Origin: GCA-2684655 sp051278165
GTDB taxonomy: Bacteria; Planctomycetota; UBA1135; UBA2386
Reading direction: 5' to 3'
Assembly (NCBI GenBank): GCA_051278165.1
Contig: JBNMNW010000015.1
Span: forward strand, 1 to 40,993
Length of the DNA: 40,993 nt
A program made the translations under genes and the position numbers. Positions 26,064 to 34,822 of the stretch are shown here, in pieces (the first letter of the stretch is position 1; every line of letters begins with the position of its first letter). Under the pieces are notes generated by a model. It was given only the letters and a program-made list of their open reading frames with translations, was not told where the DNA came from and ran no database searches.

Positions 26064-26798
26064 ATGCCCGAATCGCCCATTATCGTCGCTCCCGGCCTCA
26101 ACGACTACACCGTCCGCATGCCCGGCGTCGGCCGGCAGGAGATCCCAAAATCCTGGATCCTGGTGCCACCAGGGGACCCCGCGCTAACCCGGCGCATCAA
26201 AGCCGGTGGCGACTGCTGGGTCGTTCAGGAGAAGCGCGGCCGACGCGTGTTCTCACGCGGGATCTGGGTTGATGGCTCACGCGTCGAGCAAATCCGTGCC
26301 GACCTGGAAATGGAACGCGAAGACCCTGCCTACCAGAAGAAGCAGGCCGCCGCTGCGGTTCGACGCGAGAAGACGCAGAATAACTACGTTGGAGAGTTCG
26401 CTCACGCCGTGCGCTCGTTCCTCGATTTCCCGCTGCAATACCACGACATGGCCGAGCAACTCACTCGGCTGGTCACCACTCACGCGACCCCGGTCGGCAG
26501 CGGCACCGTCGCCCGCACGCAGCGCATTCCAGTTGCCAAGCGCGCTGAGTCCGCGGTGATCGCGTGGCTGCGACACCAAACAACGGCGTATGACAACATG
26601 CACATCGCTCGCGTCAAAGGGCGACGCCGCGAGACGCGCCGCATGCTGGCCGAACGTTCGCGCGAACTACTCGATGAGTATCGTGCGGGCCGAGCCGACA
26701 GCCTACATGCCTGTCCGCTACAACAAGCGCTCGACAAGCTCGCCGCAGCGGGCTGCGACGACAACGCGAGCGATGATTCCGCCGCACAGGACGCATAG
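26064..26798 (+). CDS. DUF2293 domain protein
   Basis: The 244-residue cytosolic protein has the DUF2293 signature in its C-terminal half: AVIAWLRHQTTAYDNMHIARVKGRRRETRRMLAERSRELLDEYR (about 165-208). The N-terminal half includes IPKSWILVPPGDPALTRRIKAGGDCWVVQEKRGRRVFSRGIWV, a family-typical stretch. The biochemical function is unknown; the charged helix suggests nucleic-acid or ribosome contact, as inference only. The TAG stop is part of a 9-bp repeat. Confidence 0.9.
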   Translation: MPESPIIVAPGLNDYTVRMPGVGRQEIPKSWILVPPGDPALTRRIKAGGDCWVVQEKRGRRVFSRGIWVDGSRVEQIRADLEMEREDPAYQKKQAAAAVRREKTQNNYVGEFAHAVRSFLDFPLQYHDMAEQLTRLVTTHATPVGSGTVARTQRIPVAKRAESAVIAWLRHQTTAYDNMHIARVKGRRRETRRMLAERSRELLDEYRAGRADSLHACPLQQALDKLAAAGCDDNASDDSAAQDA

Positions 26799-26815
26799 GA
26801 CGCATAGCACGCATA
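26789..26815 (+). repeat. 9-bp direct repeat spanning the stop codon
   Basis: ggacgcata (26789-26797), ggacgcata (26798-26806) and gcacgcata (26807-26815), each followed by g, place TAG at 26796, 26805 and 26814 in the same frame. The first is the DUF2293 stop. Confidence 0.85.
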
Positions 26816-27111
26816 GCCAACGCGGCTTGTAGATCGAGGCGCGCAGTGCGTTCGAGAGCACGGCGAAGTTGCTCAACGCGACAAGACTACACGCAGTCTT
26901 AACACTGCCTTGACCACCTCGGTCGATCCTGTGGCCATGAACAGTTCCGACATCCACGCGGTCCGATTCGTCGACGATGGCTTCCCCGAAGCGCAGGACT
27001 ACGCCAACAACTACCACCCGCTGCCGCAGCGTCACAAGAACACCATGCGGCCGCGCAGCCTAAAAGCGACGCTGCGACTGCTTCGGCGCTCGCTGCGCCA
27101 ACTGCTGACGA
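26799..27111. other. intergenic region, no gene supported
   Basis: The 313 bp between the DUF2293 stop and the SDR stop contain short frames on both strands. One begins at 26910, and one on the minus strand reads the repeat as CVLCVLC. Neither has a family pattern, a ribosome site or codon bias like the neighbours. No clear terminator was seen. Confidence 0.4.
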
Positions 27112-27855
27112 CTAGCGGCCGGCGAGGAAACCAAAGCGTTGGAACAGGAACTCAGGCAACACTCGCACGAGGCTCATGACCGCAGCCCACGAGCGCGGCA
27201 AGTAGCTCGTGTGCCAGCGGCGTTCCATGGCGCGCACAATGCCGTGGGCAACCGGCCGCTTCTTGCCCCATAAGAAGTTCTGCGGATGCCCCGCCGACAT
27301 TGGCGTGTCGACCGGTCCAAGCTTCAGGTTGTGCACTCGCACTCCCTGACGGTAGAGGCGGCTTCGCAACCCTTCGAGGTAGCTCGTCAAGCCGCTCTTC
27401 GACGCACCATAGGTGTAGTTGCGTGGGCGGCCACGCTCACCGGCAACCGACGTGATCGCCGCCAGGTGGCCGTGACCTTGCGCCTCAAAGACGTTCGCCA
27501 ACGGCATCAGCAACGACACGGCACTGACGAAGTTGGTGCCGATGATCTTCTGCGCGTAGTCAAACTCACGCTCACTGCGCTGCTGATCGCCGAGGTAGCC
27601 GTGCGCAATCAAGGCTCGATCAACGCCACCCAATTGCTCGAGCCAACGTGCGACGCGCGCATCGGCCTGATCAAACTCGTCGAGATCACAACTCTCCGAC
27701 CCCACCACCGATTGCCCGAGCGACGCCACCAGCGCGCTGAGCTTCTGTGGGTCTCGCCCGACCAAGAACAGCTGGTCGCCGCGAGCCGCACAAATCTGCG
27801 CCACCTCCGCGGCAATCGCCGAGGTCGCACCAACGATCAGGGTCTTTCGTTGCAT
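27112..27855 (-). CDS. SDR-family oxidoreductase (DprE2-like)
   Basis: This 247-residue short-chain dehydrogenase has the nucleotide-binding motif LIVGATSAIAAEVA near the N-terminus, ITSVAGERG (catalytic Ser) and the Tyr-Lys pair in NYTYGASKSG. GPVDTPMSAG follows, and the C-terminus has a hydrophobic tail. The spacing and the fold resemble the decaprenylphosphoryl 2-keto-erythro-pentose reductase DprE2. The DprE1 flavoprotein partner is not next to it, so the substrate is uncertain. Confidence 0.85.
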   Translation of the reverse strand: MQRKTLIVGATSAIAAEVAQICAARGDQLFLVGRDPQKLSALVASLGQSVVGSESCDLDEFDQADARVARWLEQLGGVDRALIAHGYLGDQQRSEREFDYAQKIIGTNFVSAVSLLMPLANVFEAQGHGHLAAITSVAGERGRPRNYTYGASKSGLTSYLEGLRSRLYRQGVRVHNLKLGPVDTPMSAGHPQNFLWGKKRPVAHGIVRAMERRWHTSYLPRSWAAVMSLVRVLPEFLFQRFGFLAGR

Positions 27856-27913
27856 GCATGCAACCTAACGGCAAGCGCCCCCGGAACAGACGCGTTTCGG
27901 GTAGCGTGCGCGT

Positions 27914-28549
27914 ATGAAGCTGACTGCTCTCGCTCTCGCTGGCCTGCTGCCCATGGCCGCAGCCCTGTCTGCGCTTACCGCGACCGCCATCCAGATCGAG
28001 CGCGCCGTATGGCAAGATGCCGGGGCGCAGGATGCCGGTTTGCAAGATCCCAAGCTAGCCGGCAATGCAACCGCCCGCCGAACCACCGTCATCTTCCTGC
28101 GCCACGCCGAAGCCTTGCCGCGCACCAAAGGCAACCAGAACCCGCATCTCAGTGACGCCGGCAGTGCGCGTGCCGAACTCGAAGCCAAGACGTTGGTTGC
28201 CGCTGGCGTCACACGCATCTTCGCAACCGAATTGCATCGCACCCAAGAAACGGCCGCGCCATTGGCGAAGCTACTCGGCCTCAAGGTCGAGCCGTATCGC
28301 GCCCGCAGTTCGAAAGAGTTCAGCAACACGTTGCGCGACTTACAGGACGGCGAAGTAGCTCTAGTGGTCGGCCACTCGAACACCGTGCCAGCCATGGTCA
28401 AGGCACTCGGTGGCACGCTGGCAGGTCTCACCATAAAAGGCTACCTGCCCGACACACAACACGACCGCATGATCGTTCAGGTGTTGTCGAGTGCGAAGCC
28501 AGACGAACCGAGACGCGCTCTGCAGACGCTCGACCTTCGCATCAACTAG
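27914..28549 (+). CDS. exported histidine phosphatase (SixA/phosphoglycerate-mutase superfamily)
   Basis: The 211-residue protein has a signal peptide (about 1-24) and a short QDAGxQD-like spacer. Catalytic motifs of the branch-1 histidine phosphatase fold are VIFLRHAEA (His nucleophile, Arg before it), ATELHRTQETA (Arg) and VVGHSNTVPA (second His). The size is that of a SixA-like core. Export suggests action on extracytoplasmic phospho-compounds, but the substrate cannot be given. It is divergent from the SDR, with 58 bp between. Confidence 0.88.
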   Translation: MKLTALALAGLLPMAAALSALTATAIQIERAVWQDAGAQDAGLQDPKLAGNATARRTTVIFLRHAEALPRTKGNQNPHLSDAGSARAELEAKTLVAAGVTRIFATELHRTQETAAPLAKLLGLKVEPYRARSSKEFSNTLRDLQDGEVALVVGHSNTVPAMVKALGGTLAGLTIKGYLPDTQHDRMIVQVLSSAKPDEPRRALQTLDLRIN

Positions 28550-28575
28550 GAGTCTGCGTCACGGGAGGCGAATCG

Positions 28576-28602
28576 ACCAGGTGCGTGACTTTCGCACCGG
28601 GT
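28576..28602 (+). terminator. weak hairpin after the histidine phosphatase gene
   Basis: GGTGCG (28580-28585) pairs with CGCACC (28593-28598) around tgacttt, and the stem may extend by three pairs across one mismatch. No T-run follows. It may be the transcript end of the plus-strand gene. Confidence 0.3.
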
Positions 28603-28727
28603 TGGTGCGCCGAAACGCAGTCGAATCGGTGGATTCGGCGAGGATTTGGCGGGCCGACATGGGGTCAAGGGTGCGTGCATGGCGGTTTGCTCTCCCGTGG
28701 CGCAGACTCCTACCTCGGCGCGCTGCT

Positions 28728-28952
28728 CTAACGGCTGGAGTCGATCACGTCCTGCATCTGCCCGGCGCGATCGTTGGCGCGCTGCTTCTCGATCTCAAGG
28801 TCATGCAGCAAACGCTCGCGAGCGGCCATCGGCGCCGTCACGACCTTGGCTAGCACTGGCTCCGACGGGGATTTGCCATCTGGCGGCGGCTCACAGCCAA
28901 CGCACAGGCACGGCAAGACCACTAAAACAACTGCTCGAAGCTTCGCTCGCAT
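28728..28952 (-). CDS. small lipoprotein
   Basis: The start at 28952 gives a 74-residue protein: signal peptide RAKLRAVVLVVLPCL with lipobox CVGC (Cys20), a Pro-rich spacer (EPPPDGKSPSEP), then a charged helix (ARERLLHDLEIEKQRANDRAGQMQDVI) with coiled-coil character. The family is not recognised. Its downstream neighbour on the same strand is about 175 bp away across the convergent histidine phosphatase. Confidence 0.6.
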   Translation of the reverse strand: MRAKLRAVVLVVLPCLCVGCEPPPDGKSPSEPVLAKVVTAPMAARERLLHDLEIEKQRANDRAGQMQDVIDSSR

Positions 28953-29081
28953 GTCGATGCATCGACTGCCACGCCGGCGATTCTCGCAGATCACAAGCGA
29001 AGGGCCGCATGCCATCGGGCGCTTGGCATCACAGAACGTGCTCATGCCTCATGCAACCGAAGGCGAGCAACAACATGGAAG

Positions 29082-29107
29082 CCTGGCTACGCGCTAGACC
29101 TGGCTAC
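29082..29107 (-). repeat. 17-bp spaced repeat after the glycogen fusion gene
   Basis: cctggctac occurs at 29082-29090 and again at 29099-29107. On the minus strand five TAG triplets occur in 37 bases from the fusion gene's stop (29123, 29115, 29106, 29096, 29089), in all three frames. Confidence 0.5.
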
Positions 29108-29120
29108 TTTAGCTACGCAA

Positions 29121-32100
29121 CTAGGCCCACAGTACGAGACCGCGAACCTTGGCGTCATGGCGACCGTAGCCAGCGACGCGAACGCGCATGCCGTGACTAT
29201 AGTGACCAGCCAACTCAATCCGGTAGCCACCGTGGAACGTGTGCGCACCTGAGACAACGGCCTCCTTGCACTCGAGCGGCACCACGATGATCTCTTCGTT
29301 GTTGTCACCGCGGGTCACGACCAACTCGACCAGCAGGTCACCGGGACGCAGGACGCCAAGTTCGATCTCGAGGTGCACATCAAGATGCTGCCCGACCTTG
29401 AAGTCCTGTATCTCAACGGTCGACGCCGCGGTGATCTTCACCTTGTCGAAGCCCTGGCGAATGCGCTGAAACTCTCTGGCGCGATCACGTGCCGGCGCCT
29501 TCTTCTCCGCCTGCTGCACGTAGTAGTTGCTAGCCAGCGGCCGGTAGGCGTCGTTGAGATAGTCGGTGACCATACGGTCCGTGCTGAAGTGCGCCGGCAC
29601 CGTCGCCAAGCAGTGCGCCATCATCGTGACCCATGCACTAGGAACATCGTTCTGGTCGCGCCCCTCGTAGTAGGTCGGAACCAATTCCTCTTCTAGCAGA
29701 CGATATAGGGCCGTCGCATCGGACTGGTTTTGCAACTCGTGATTGCCGTAGACCTGGCTACCACCAATCGTCCAACCGTTCTTGCCGTCGGCCGCCTCGG
29801 GCCACCAACCGTCAGCAATCGACAGATTGAGAACACCATTGGCTGCGGCCTTCATGCCAGACGTGCCACTCGCCTCTTCCCAACGGGTCGGCGTGTTGAG
29901 CCAGACGTCGACGCCTTGTACCAACGCGCGAGCCACCGCCATGTCGTAATCCTCGACGAAGAACACCTTGCCCAAGAACTCAGGCGAACGCGCAATCTGC
30001 ACGATCGACTTCATGATGTCCTGACCACGTTGGTCGCGCGGATGCGCCTTGCCCGACACCACCAAACGCACTGGCCGGTCTTCGTTGCCGAGGATCTTGC
30101 GGAGGCGATCGGGATCGCTGAACAACAGGTGCGCCCGCTTGTAGGGCGCAAACCGGCGCGCAAACCCAAGGTAGAGAGCGTGATCATCAAGCCCCGCAAG
30201 CATGCCGCTGAGCGCCAGCGGGCTATCACCACGCGCTTGACAACCTGTCGTCAAGACGTCGCGCACCTTCTGCACCATGATCGCCTTATTGCTTTGGTGG
30301 GCATTCCAAAGCTTCTGCGGAGCAATCTTCTCGGCGTGGGCGAAGTCGGCGGGGCGAACGGCTTGTTCGTCACCACGCAGCAACTGCGCGATGTTCGTAT
30401 GCGTCCACGTCGCGAGGTGCACGCCATTGGTGACTGACGTGACCGGCACTTCGCTCTCCAACAGGCCAGGCCAGAACGCGTGCAACAGCTTCCGCGAAGC
30501 AGTGCCGTGCATCTTGCTGACACCGTTGACGTAACCAGCGTAGTTCATCGCCAGGTAGGTCATGTTGAAGTCGTCGCTACCGCCGCTCGCCTGACCGAGC
30601 GCAAAGAACCCATCCCACGGCAAACCAACCCAACTCTCAGCATCGCCAAAGTAGCGACGAACGAGGTCTTCGCCGAAGCGATCATGGCCAGCGGGCACCG
30701 GCGTATGAGTCGTAAACAACGTCGTTGCCGCGATGTATTCGCGCGCCGCGGCGAACGGCAGACCGGCATCCTTGACCAGCAGGCTGGTGCGCTCAAGAGT
30801 CAGGAACGCGGCATGGCCTTCGTTCATGTGATAAACGGCAGGTCGTAGGTCCATCGCGCGCAACAAGCGCACGCCGCCACGACCGAGCACGATCTCTTGC
30901 TGGATGCGCGTTTCACTATCGCCGCCATAGAGGTTGCGGGTGATGTCGCGATCCTCTTCGCCGTTCTGCGGCAGGTTGGCGTCGAGCAGATACAGTGACA
31001 CCCGCCCGACGTGCGCGCACCACGCCCGCAGCACCACTTCGCGGCCCGGCATCGGCACACTGATCTCGAGCGCGCTGCCATCACTGTTGCGCACCAGTTC
31101 GACCGCGAGTTTAGCCGGTCGGTTCTCCTTATCTGCCGCGATCTGCTGACCATCACTCGACAACTGCTGCTGCATGTAGCCGAAGCGATAGAACAAGCCA
31201 ACGCCAACCAACGGCACGTTGAGGTCACTCGCCGCCTTCAGATGGTCGCCGGCGAGAATGCCTAGACCACCGCTGTAGATCGGCAGCGTTTGGTGCACAG
31301 CGAACTCCGCCGAGAAGTAGGCCACCGGATGCAGCGCCGACAACGTCGGGCCATCACCATCCTCAGGCGCGGCGACTGGCTGTTCCGCCATGTAGGCATC
31401 GAAGCAATCGCAGACCGACTTCAATCGAGCCAGGTATGCCTGATCGTTCGCCTTCTGATCGAGCGTCTCGAGGCCAACGCTGGCAAGGAACGCGACCGGA
31501 TTCTCGTCGCACTCGACAAAGCCGGGCGCCAAGTCTTCGAACAGGTCACGAGCACCGGAGTTCCACACCCACCAGAAGTTGCGCGCCAAGCGCTCGAGTC
31601 CGCGCAAGCTTTGCGGCAGTGTCGCCGACGCTTCAAAGGCCGACAGGCGCGGTTGCGAGCCAGAACCGGGCGACGGCAACGCGCGCTTCGGCAAGCGGAA
31701 CTGAATCGCTCCGGACTTGCTGCGCTTCTCGACGGCATCGAATGCCTTGCCGTAAGCAGTCAGGTAGTTCTGGTAGAGGTCCTTCCAAGCGGTCCGGCCG
31801 GCAGCTTCGCGGCAGCGTTCGCGCATGCCCGTATCGTCGCTCGGTTGATCTAGAAACGCCTCAATCGCTTCGCCAGTCGCCGCGCGCACTTCCTTATATG
31901 GAACGCGTTCGCGCTTCAACACCGTGATGCCATCCTTCGGGCCAAGGCCGACTGATTCAGCCCAACGGCCAAAGCCAGCCAGATCGGTCGTGATCGTTGG
32001 CACACCAACCGCCAGCGCTTCCTGCGGCGTGTAGCCCCACGGCTCGTAGTAGGACGGATAGACGCCGAGGTCCGTCGCCGCGAGCACCGCCTCGTATTCA

Positions 32101-33347
32101 CGATGCAAGAACTCGTCGTCCGGTCGCAGGTAGATCGGAATCTGCACAACCTTGATGCGACTGCCGAGCGCGTTATCGAGGCCAAGCTCGCGGCAGTGCG
32201 TGTGCACCGCATCGCTTTGCTCGTCAAACAGGTTGTGGGTGCAATAGCCCGCCAGCGGCCCATCGATCGCAGCACCTTGCAGACGTTCCATCAGCTCGCC
32301 GCGCACGCCGGAATTGCCGGTCGGCACCAGGATGAACGCAACGATGCGCTTGCCCTTACCACCCTTGATGTCGGCAAGAGCATCGAGCATCAATTCGATG
32401 CCCTTGTTGTAGAACTCGTAGCGGCCCGCCAGCGCGAAGAACGACGCGTCACTGACGTCTTCGCCGAGCAGCGACTGGGCGATGCGCGCCAGTTCTTTGC
32501 GGGTCTCGGAACGATCGCCCTTGCTCAATTCGTCGACGACACTGAGGTCGATGCCATTCGGCAACAGCGGCTCGACCTTGCGGCCATGCAGCAGCTGCGC
32601 TTCGGCCGAGGTGATTTCGCTGACCGTCGTGAACGCATCGGCCTGGCGCGCGCATACGCCTTCGAGTGAGTGCTTCGACTGCACGCCATGCGCTTCGGCC
32701 AACTCTTGCACCGACTTGCCACCGAGGCCCTTGTCCTTCTTCGAGTGATCAGGCGTGATGCCGAGCGAGGCCAACGCGCGACCAAGTATCGTCGCATGCG
32801 TCGTGAACACCGTGCCGATGCTTGGAATGCGTTCCTGCAGGTAGAGCAGCGACGCACCCGTCATCCATTCGTGCGCCTGCACGACGGCACGACGGTGGAA
32901 CGGCGCGAGATACTCTTCCCACCAACGCTCGATGACCTTGGCGGCCGCAATTGAGAACAGCACCGGCTCGACATAGTCCCAGTCGCCCGCCATCGAATCG
33001 ACTTGATGCCGTTCCCAGAGACCGGCCAGGATGCCGTCCTTCTGGTCATACATGCCGGAGAACCCAACCAGAATGCAGCGCGGTCGCCCCGGGATGCGCC
33101 AACGACCGATACGCACCGGCACCCCCATTTGGCGGCATGACGCGATGAACTCATCGTGACCAGATTCGTCGTCAAATGGCGGTTGCACGCCGGTGCCGCC
33201 ATGCAGCTGCGGACCAATCGTGATGTAGTCGTCGCCAAATTGCTCGACGGCAGTAACTGCTTTGCTCGACAGCACCGTGTGGATGCCCCCGACCTTGTTG
33301 CAGACTTCCCAGCTGATTTCGAACAGTTGGAACGAACGATCCGTCAT
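29121..33347 (-). CDS. fused GT3 glycogen synthase and GT35 alpha-glucan phosphorylase
   Basis: The 1408-residue protein joins two enzymes with opposite roles. Residues 1 to about 550 are a GT3-type (eukaryote-like) glycogen synthase: FEISWEVCNKVGGIHTVLSSKA at the N-terminus, FTTHATILGRALA, LLPNGIDL, and the catalytic E-x7-E in SYYEPWGYTPQEALAVGVP. A linker (about 550-585, Ser/Pro/Gly-rich) follows. Residues about 585 to 1408 are an alpha-glucan phosphorylase with a DUF3417-like start (LERLARNFWWVWNSGARDLFEDL), YHMNEGHAAF, TPVPAGHDRF, SVTNGVHLATW, RFAPYKRAHLL, and the pyridoxal-phosphate lysine in EEASGTSGMKAAANG (Lys near 1166). Both sites look intact. It is two bases downstream of the GH57 stop and probably cotranscribed with it. 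Confidence 0.95.
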   Translation of the reverse strand: MTDRSFQLFEISWEVCNKVGGIHTVLSSKAVTAVEQFGDDYITIGPQLHGGTGVQPPFDDESGHDEFIASCRQMGVPVRIGRWRIPGRPRCILVGFSGMYDQKDGILAGLWERHQVDSMAGDWDYVEPVLFSIAAAKVIERWWEEYLAPFHRRAVVQAHEWMTGASLLYLQERIPSIGTVFTTHATILGRALASLGITPDHSKKDKGLGGKSVQELAEAHGVQSKHSLEGVCARQADAFTTVSEITSAEAQLLHGRKVEPLLPNGIDLSVVDELSKGDRSETRKELARIAQSLLGEDVSDASFFALAGRYEFYNKGIELMLDALADIKGGKGKRIVAFILVPTGNSGVRGELMERLQGAAIDGPLAGYCTHNLFDEQSDAVHTHCRELGLDNALGSRIKVVQIPIYLRPDDEFLHREYEAVLAATDLGVYPSYYEPWGYTPQEALAVGVPTITTDLAGFGRWAESVGLGPKDGITVLKRERVPYKEVRAATGEAIEAFLDQPSDDTGMRERCREAAGRTAWKDLYQNYLTAYGKAFDAVEKRSKSGAIQFRLPKRALPSPGSGSQPRLSAFEASATLPQSLRGLERLARNFWWVWNSGARDLFEDLAPGFVECDENPVAFLASVGLETLDQKANDQAYLARLKSVCDCFDAYMAEQPVAAPEDGDGPTLSALHPVAYFSAEFAVHQTLPIYSGGLGILAGDHLKAASDLNVPLVGVGLFYRFGYMQQQLSSDGQQIAADKENRPAKLAVELVRNSDGSALEISVPMPGREVVLRAWCAHVGRVSLYLLDANLPQNGEEDRDITRNLYGGDSETRIQQEIVLGRGGVRLLRAMDLRPAVYHMNEGHAAFLTLERTSLLVKDAGLPFAAAREYIAATTLFTTHTPVPAGHDRFGEDLVRRYFGDAESWVGLPWDGFFALGQASGGSDDFNMTYLAMNYAGYVNGVSKMHGTASRKLLHAFWPGLLESEVPVTSVTNGVHLATWTHTNIAQLLRGDEQAVRPADFAHAEKIAPQKLWNAHQSNKAIMVQKVRDVLTTGCQARGDSPLALSGMLAGLDDHALYLGFARRFAPYKRAHLLFSDPDRLRKILGNEDRPVRLVVSGKAHPRDQRGQDIMKSIVQIARSPEFLGKVFFVEDYDMAVARALVQGVDVWLNTPTRWEEASGTSGMKAAANGVLNLSIADGWWPEAADGKNGWTIGGSQVYGNHELQNQSDATALYRLLEEELVPTYYEGRDQNDVPSAWVTMMAHCLATVPAHFSTDRMVTDYLNDAYRPLASNYYVQQAEKKAPARDRAREFQRIRQGFDKVKITAASTVEIQDFKVGQHLDVHLEIELGVLRPGDLLVELVVTRGDNNEEIIVVPLECKEAVVSGAHTFHGGYRIELAGHYSHGMRVRVAGYGRHDAKVRGLVLWA

Positions 33348-33349
33348 AG

Positions 33350-34822
33350 TTACTTCTTGCGTCGGCGCGAGGCCTTGGCGGCTGGCTCAGTGCCATCTTC
33401 GGTAGATTCAGCGGATGCACCAGCGTCGGCCGCAGCGGCTTTGCCGGCTCCCTTGGCAGGTTTGGCCGGCGCCTTCTCGGATGCTTTCTTGGTTGCCTTG
33501 GTCGTCACCGCAGCAAGTTTCGTCGCGGCAAGTTTCGTCGCCGCAAGATTCGCCGCGGCAGTCTTCGCCACCGCAGTCTTCGTGCCGGCAGCCGCCCTCT
33601 TCGCCGCTGACATGACCTTGACCTCAGGCGTCGCGAGGCACTTCTGCACTTCCGCCTGTAACGCGTCGATCGCCGTCATCACCGTCACGAACGCGGCGTG
33701 CGGATGATCGTATGGACTGAAGTAGTCATGCACCTCGGCGTCCGAATGGTGCGTGGTCGCGATGTAGTAGACGTGGTCTGACGTGGTCAGATCACGCCAA
33801 GTCGACAGCAGTTTGGGTTGCTTTTTGCCAGCCATCAGAACATCTGGCCGCATCGCGTAGAGCTTAGCGTGAACGGCCTGCTGCATCGGGTTGCCGAGCC
33901 ACGCAGACAGGTTGCGCTCTTCGTCGGCCCACGACACATGCGTGTCGATATTGAGTTCCTGAACTGCTTCGCGTTCGGAACAGACTTGCGCCGGTGTGCG
34001 GAATCGAAAGCTCTTATCCTCAAGCACTCGATCAGGCAGATGGCGCATAAAATCGAAGATGCCGGTCTGCTCGTTTTGGTGTTCGCCGAACGTCTCGTAG
34101 TCCATGAACAGACCGACGAACTGCGCCGGCGGTGGCACATCATGCAGCCAGTCGGCGAACGTATCGGCAAACAGCGGGTAGTTCGGCCACTCCCGATTCG
34201 AGAACCGGAATGCGATATCGTCGGACAACGAGTAACTGCGCAAGAGCAGTTTCAAACGTTCGCAACCGAGCGGCCGGTAGGGCACCTGCGGGCTACGCCA
34301 ATCAAGCAACCGATCGGCGCCTTCGCCGAGCATGCAATCAAAGCCGAGATCCTCGACCTTCTTGCAGATGCCGTTATCAATGATCAGTTCGGTATTGCGG
34401 AACGTGGTCGGCTTGCCGAACAGGTCCGTGACCGTCTTCTTTTGGATGGCAACCTGATCGGCGAACTCGTCGAAGTGGCCTATCGATGCCAAGCCGTGCT
34501 GGCTGGTCTCGCACAAGAACTCAACGTTACCGCTTTCGGCCAGGGCGACGAATGTATCGAGAGCTTCCGGCACCCACTCGCGCAGCTGACGGATCACCGT
34601 TCCCGACAACGAAAACGAACAGCGAAACTGGCCGTCGGTGCGCTCAATCGCATCGAGCAGCAGCTTGTTCATCGGGATGTAGCACCGCTCGGCAACGCGC
34701 TCGGCGACCAGTTTGTTCAGCGGCGTATCCCAGTAATCGAGACGGCGCGCCTTGTCGTTCGGCAGCAGCTTGCGCAACCGATACGGCTGATGAACCTGAA
34801 AGTAGAAGACGACGTCAATCAC
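33350..34822 (-). CDS. GH57 alpha-amylase-type enzyme with a Lys/Ala-rich histone-H1-like tail
   Basis: The GTG start at 34822 overlaps the debranching-enzyme TGA by four bases and gives 490 residues. The GH57 barrel begins at once (VVFYFQVHQPYRLRKLL), with CSFSLSGTVIRQL, the catalytic Glu likely in FRNTELIIDNGI and the Asp in LFMDYETFGEHQN. Enzymes like this cut alpha-1,4-glucan inside or transfer glucan segments. In place of a C-terminal helical domain, the last 95 or so residues are Ala/Lys-rich (KRAAAGTKTAVAKTAAANL, KKASEKAPAKPAKGAGK, ending KASRRRKK), like histone H1 or AlgP tails. The stop is two bases before the synthase-phosphorylase fusion. Confidence 0.92.
   Translation of the reverse strand: MIDVVFYFQVHQPYRLRKLLPNDKARRLDYWDTPLNKLVAERVAERCYIPMNKLLLDAIERTDGQFRCSFSLSGTVIRQLREWVPEALDTFVALAESGNVEFLCETSQHGLASIGHFDEFADQVAIQKKTVTDLFGKPTTFRNTELIIDNGICKKVEDLGFDCMLGEGADRLLDWRSPQVPYRPLGCERLKLLLRSYSLSDDIAFRFSNREWPNYPLFADTFADWLHDVPPPAQFVGLFMDYETFGEHQNEQTGIFDFMRHLPDRVLEDKSFRFRTPAQVCSEREAVQELNIDTHVSWADEERNLSAWLGNPMQQAVHAKLYAMRPDVLMAGKKQPKLLSTWRDLTTSDHVYYIATTHHSDAEVHDYFSPYDHPHAAFVTVMTAIDALQAEVQKCLATPEVKVMSAAKRAAAGTKTAVAKTAAANLAATKLAATKLAAVTTKATKKASEKAPAKPAKGAGKAAAADAGASAESTEDGTEPAAKASRRRKK
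33513..33587 (-). repeat. 15-bp repeat array encoding the GH57 tail
   Basis: Five 15-bp units (gcaagtttcgtcgcg, gcaagtttcgtcgcc, gcaagattcgccgcg, gcagtcttcgccacc, gcagtcttcgtgccg) encode the ANLAATKLAATKLAA-like part of the basic tail. The units are graded in similarity, as expected of stepwise duplication. Confidence 0.85.

Noticed and set aside
26910..27179. 89-codon frame running into the end of the SDR gene
   Set aside because: It overlaps a convergent, well-supported gene, and its sequence has no recognisable domain; the Arg-rich end mirrors the SDR C-terminus.
28550..28727. Possible RNA gene in the gap after the histidine phosphatase gene
   Set aside because: I looked for a tRNA cloverleaf and conserved T-loop and found none; one weak hairpin is listed as a possible terminator.
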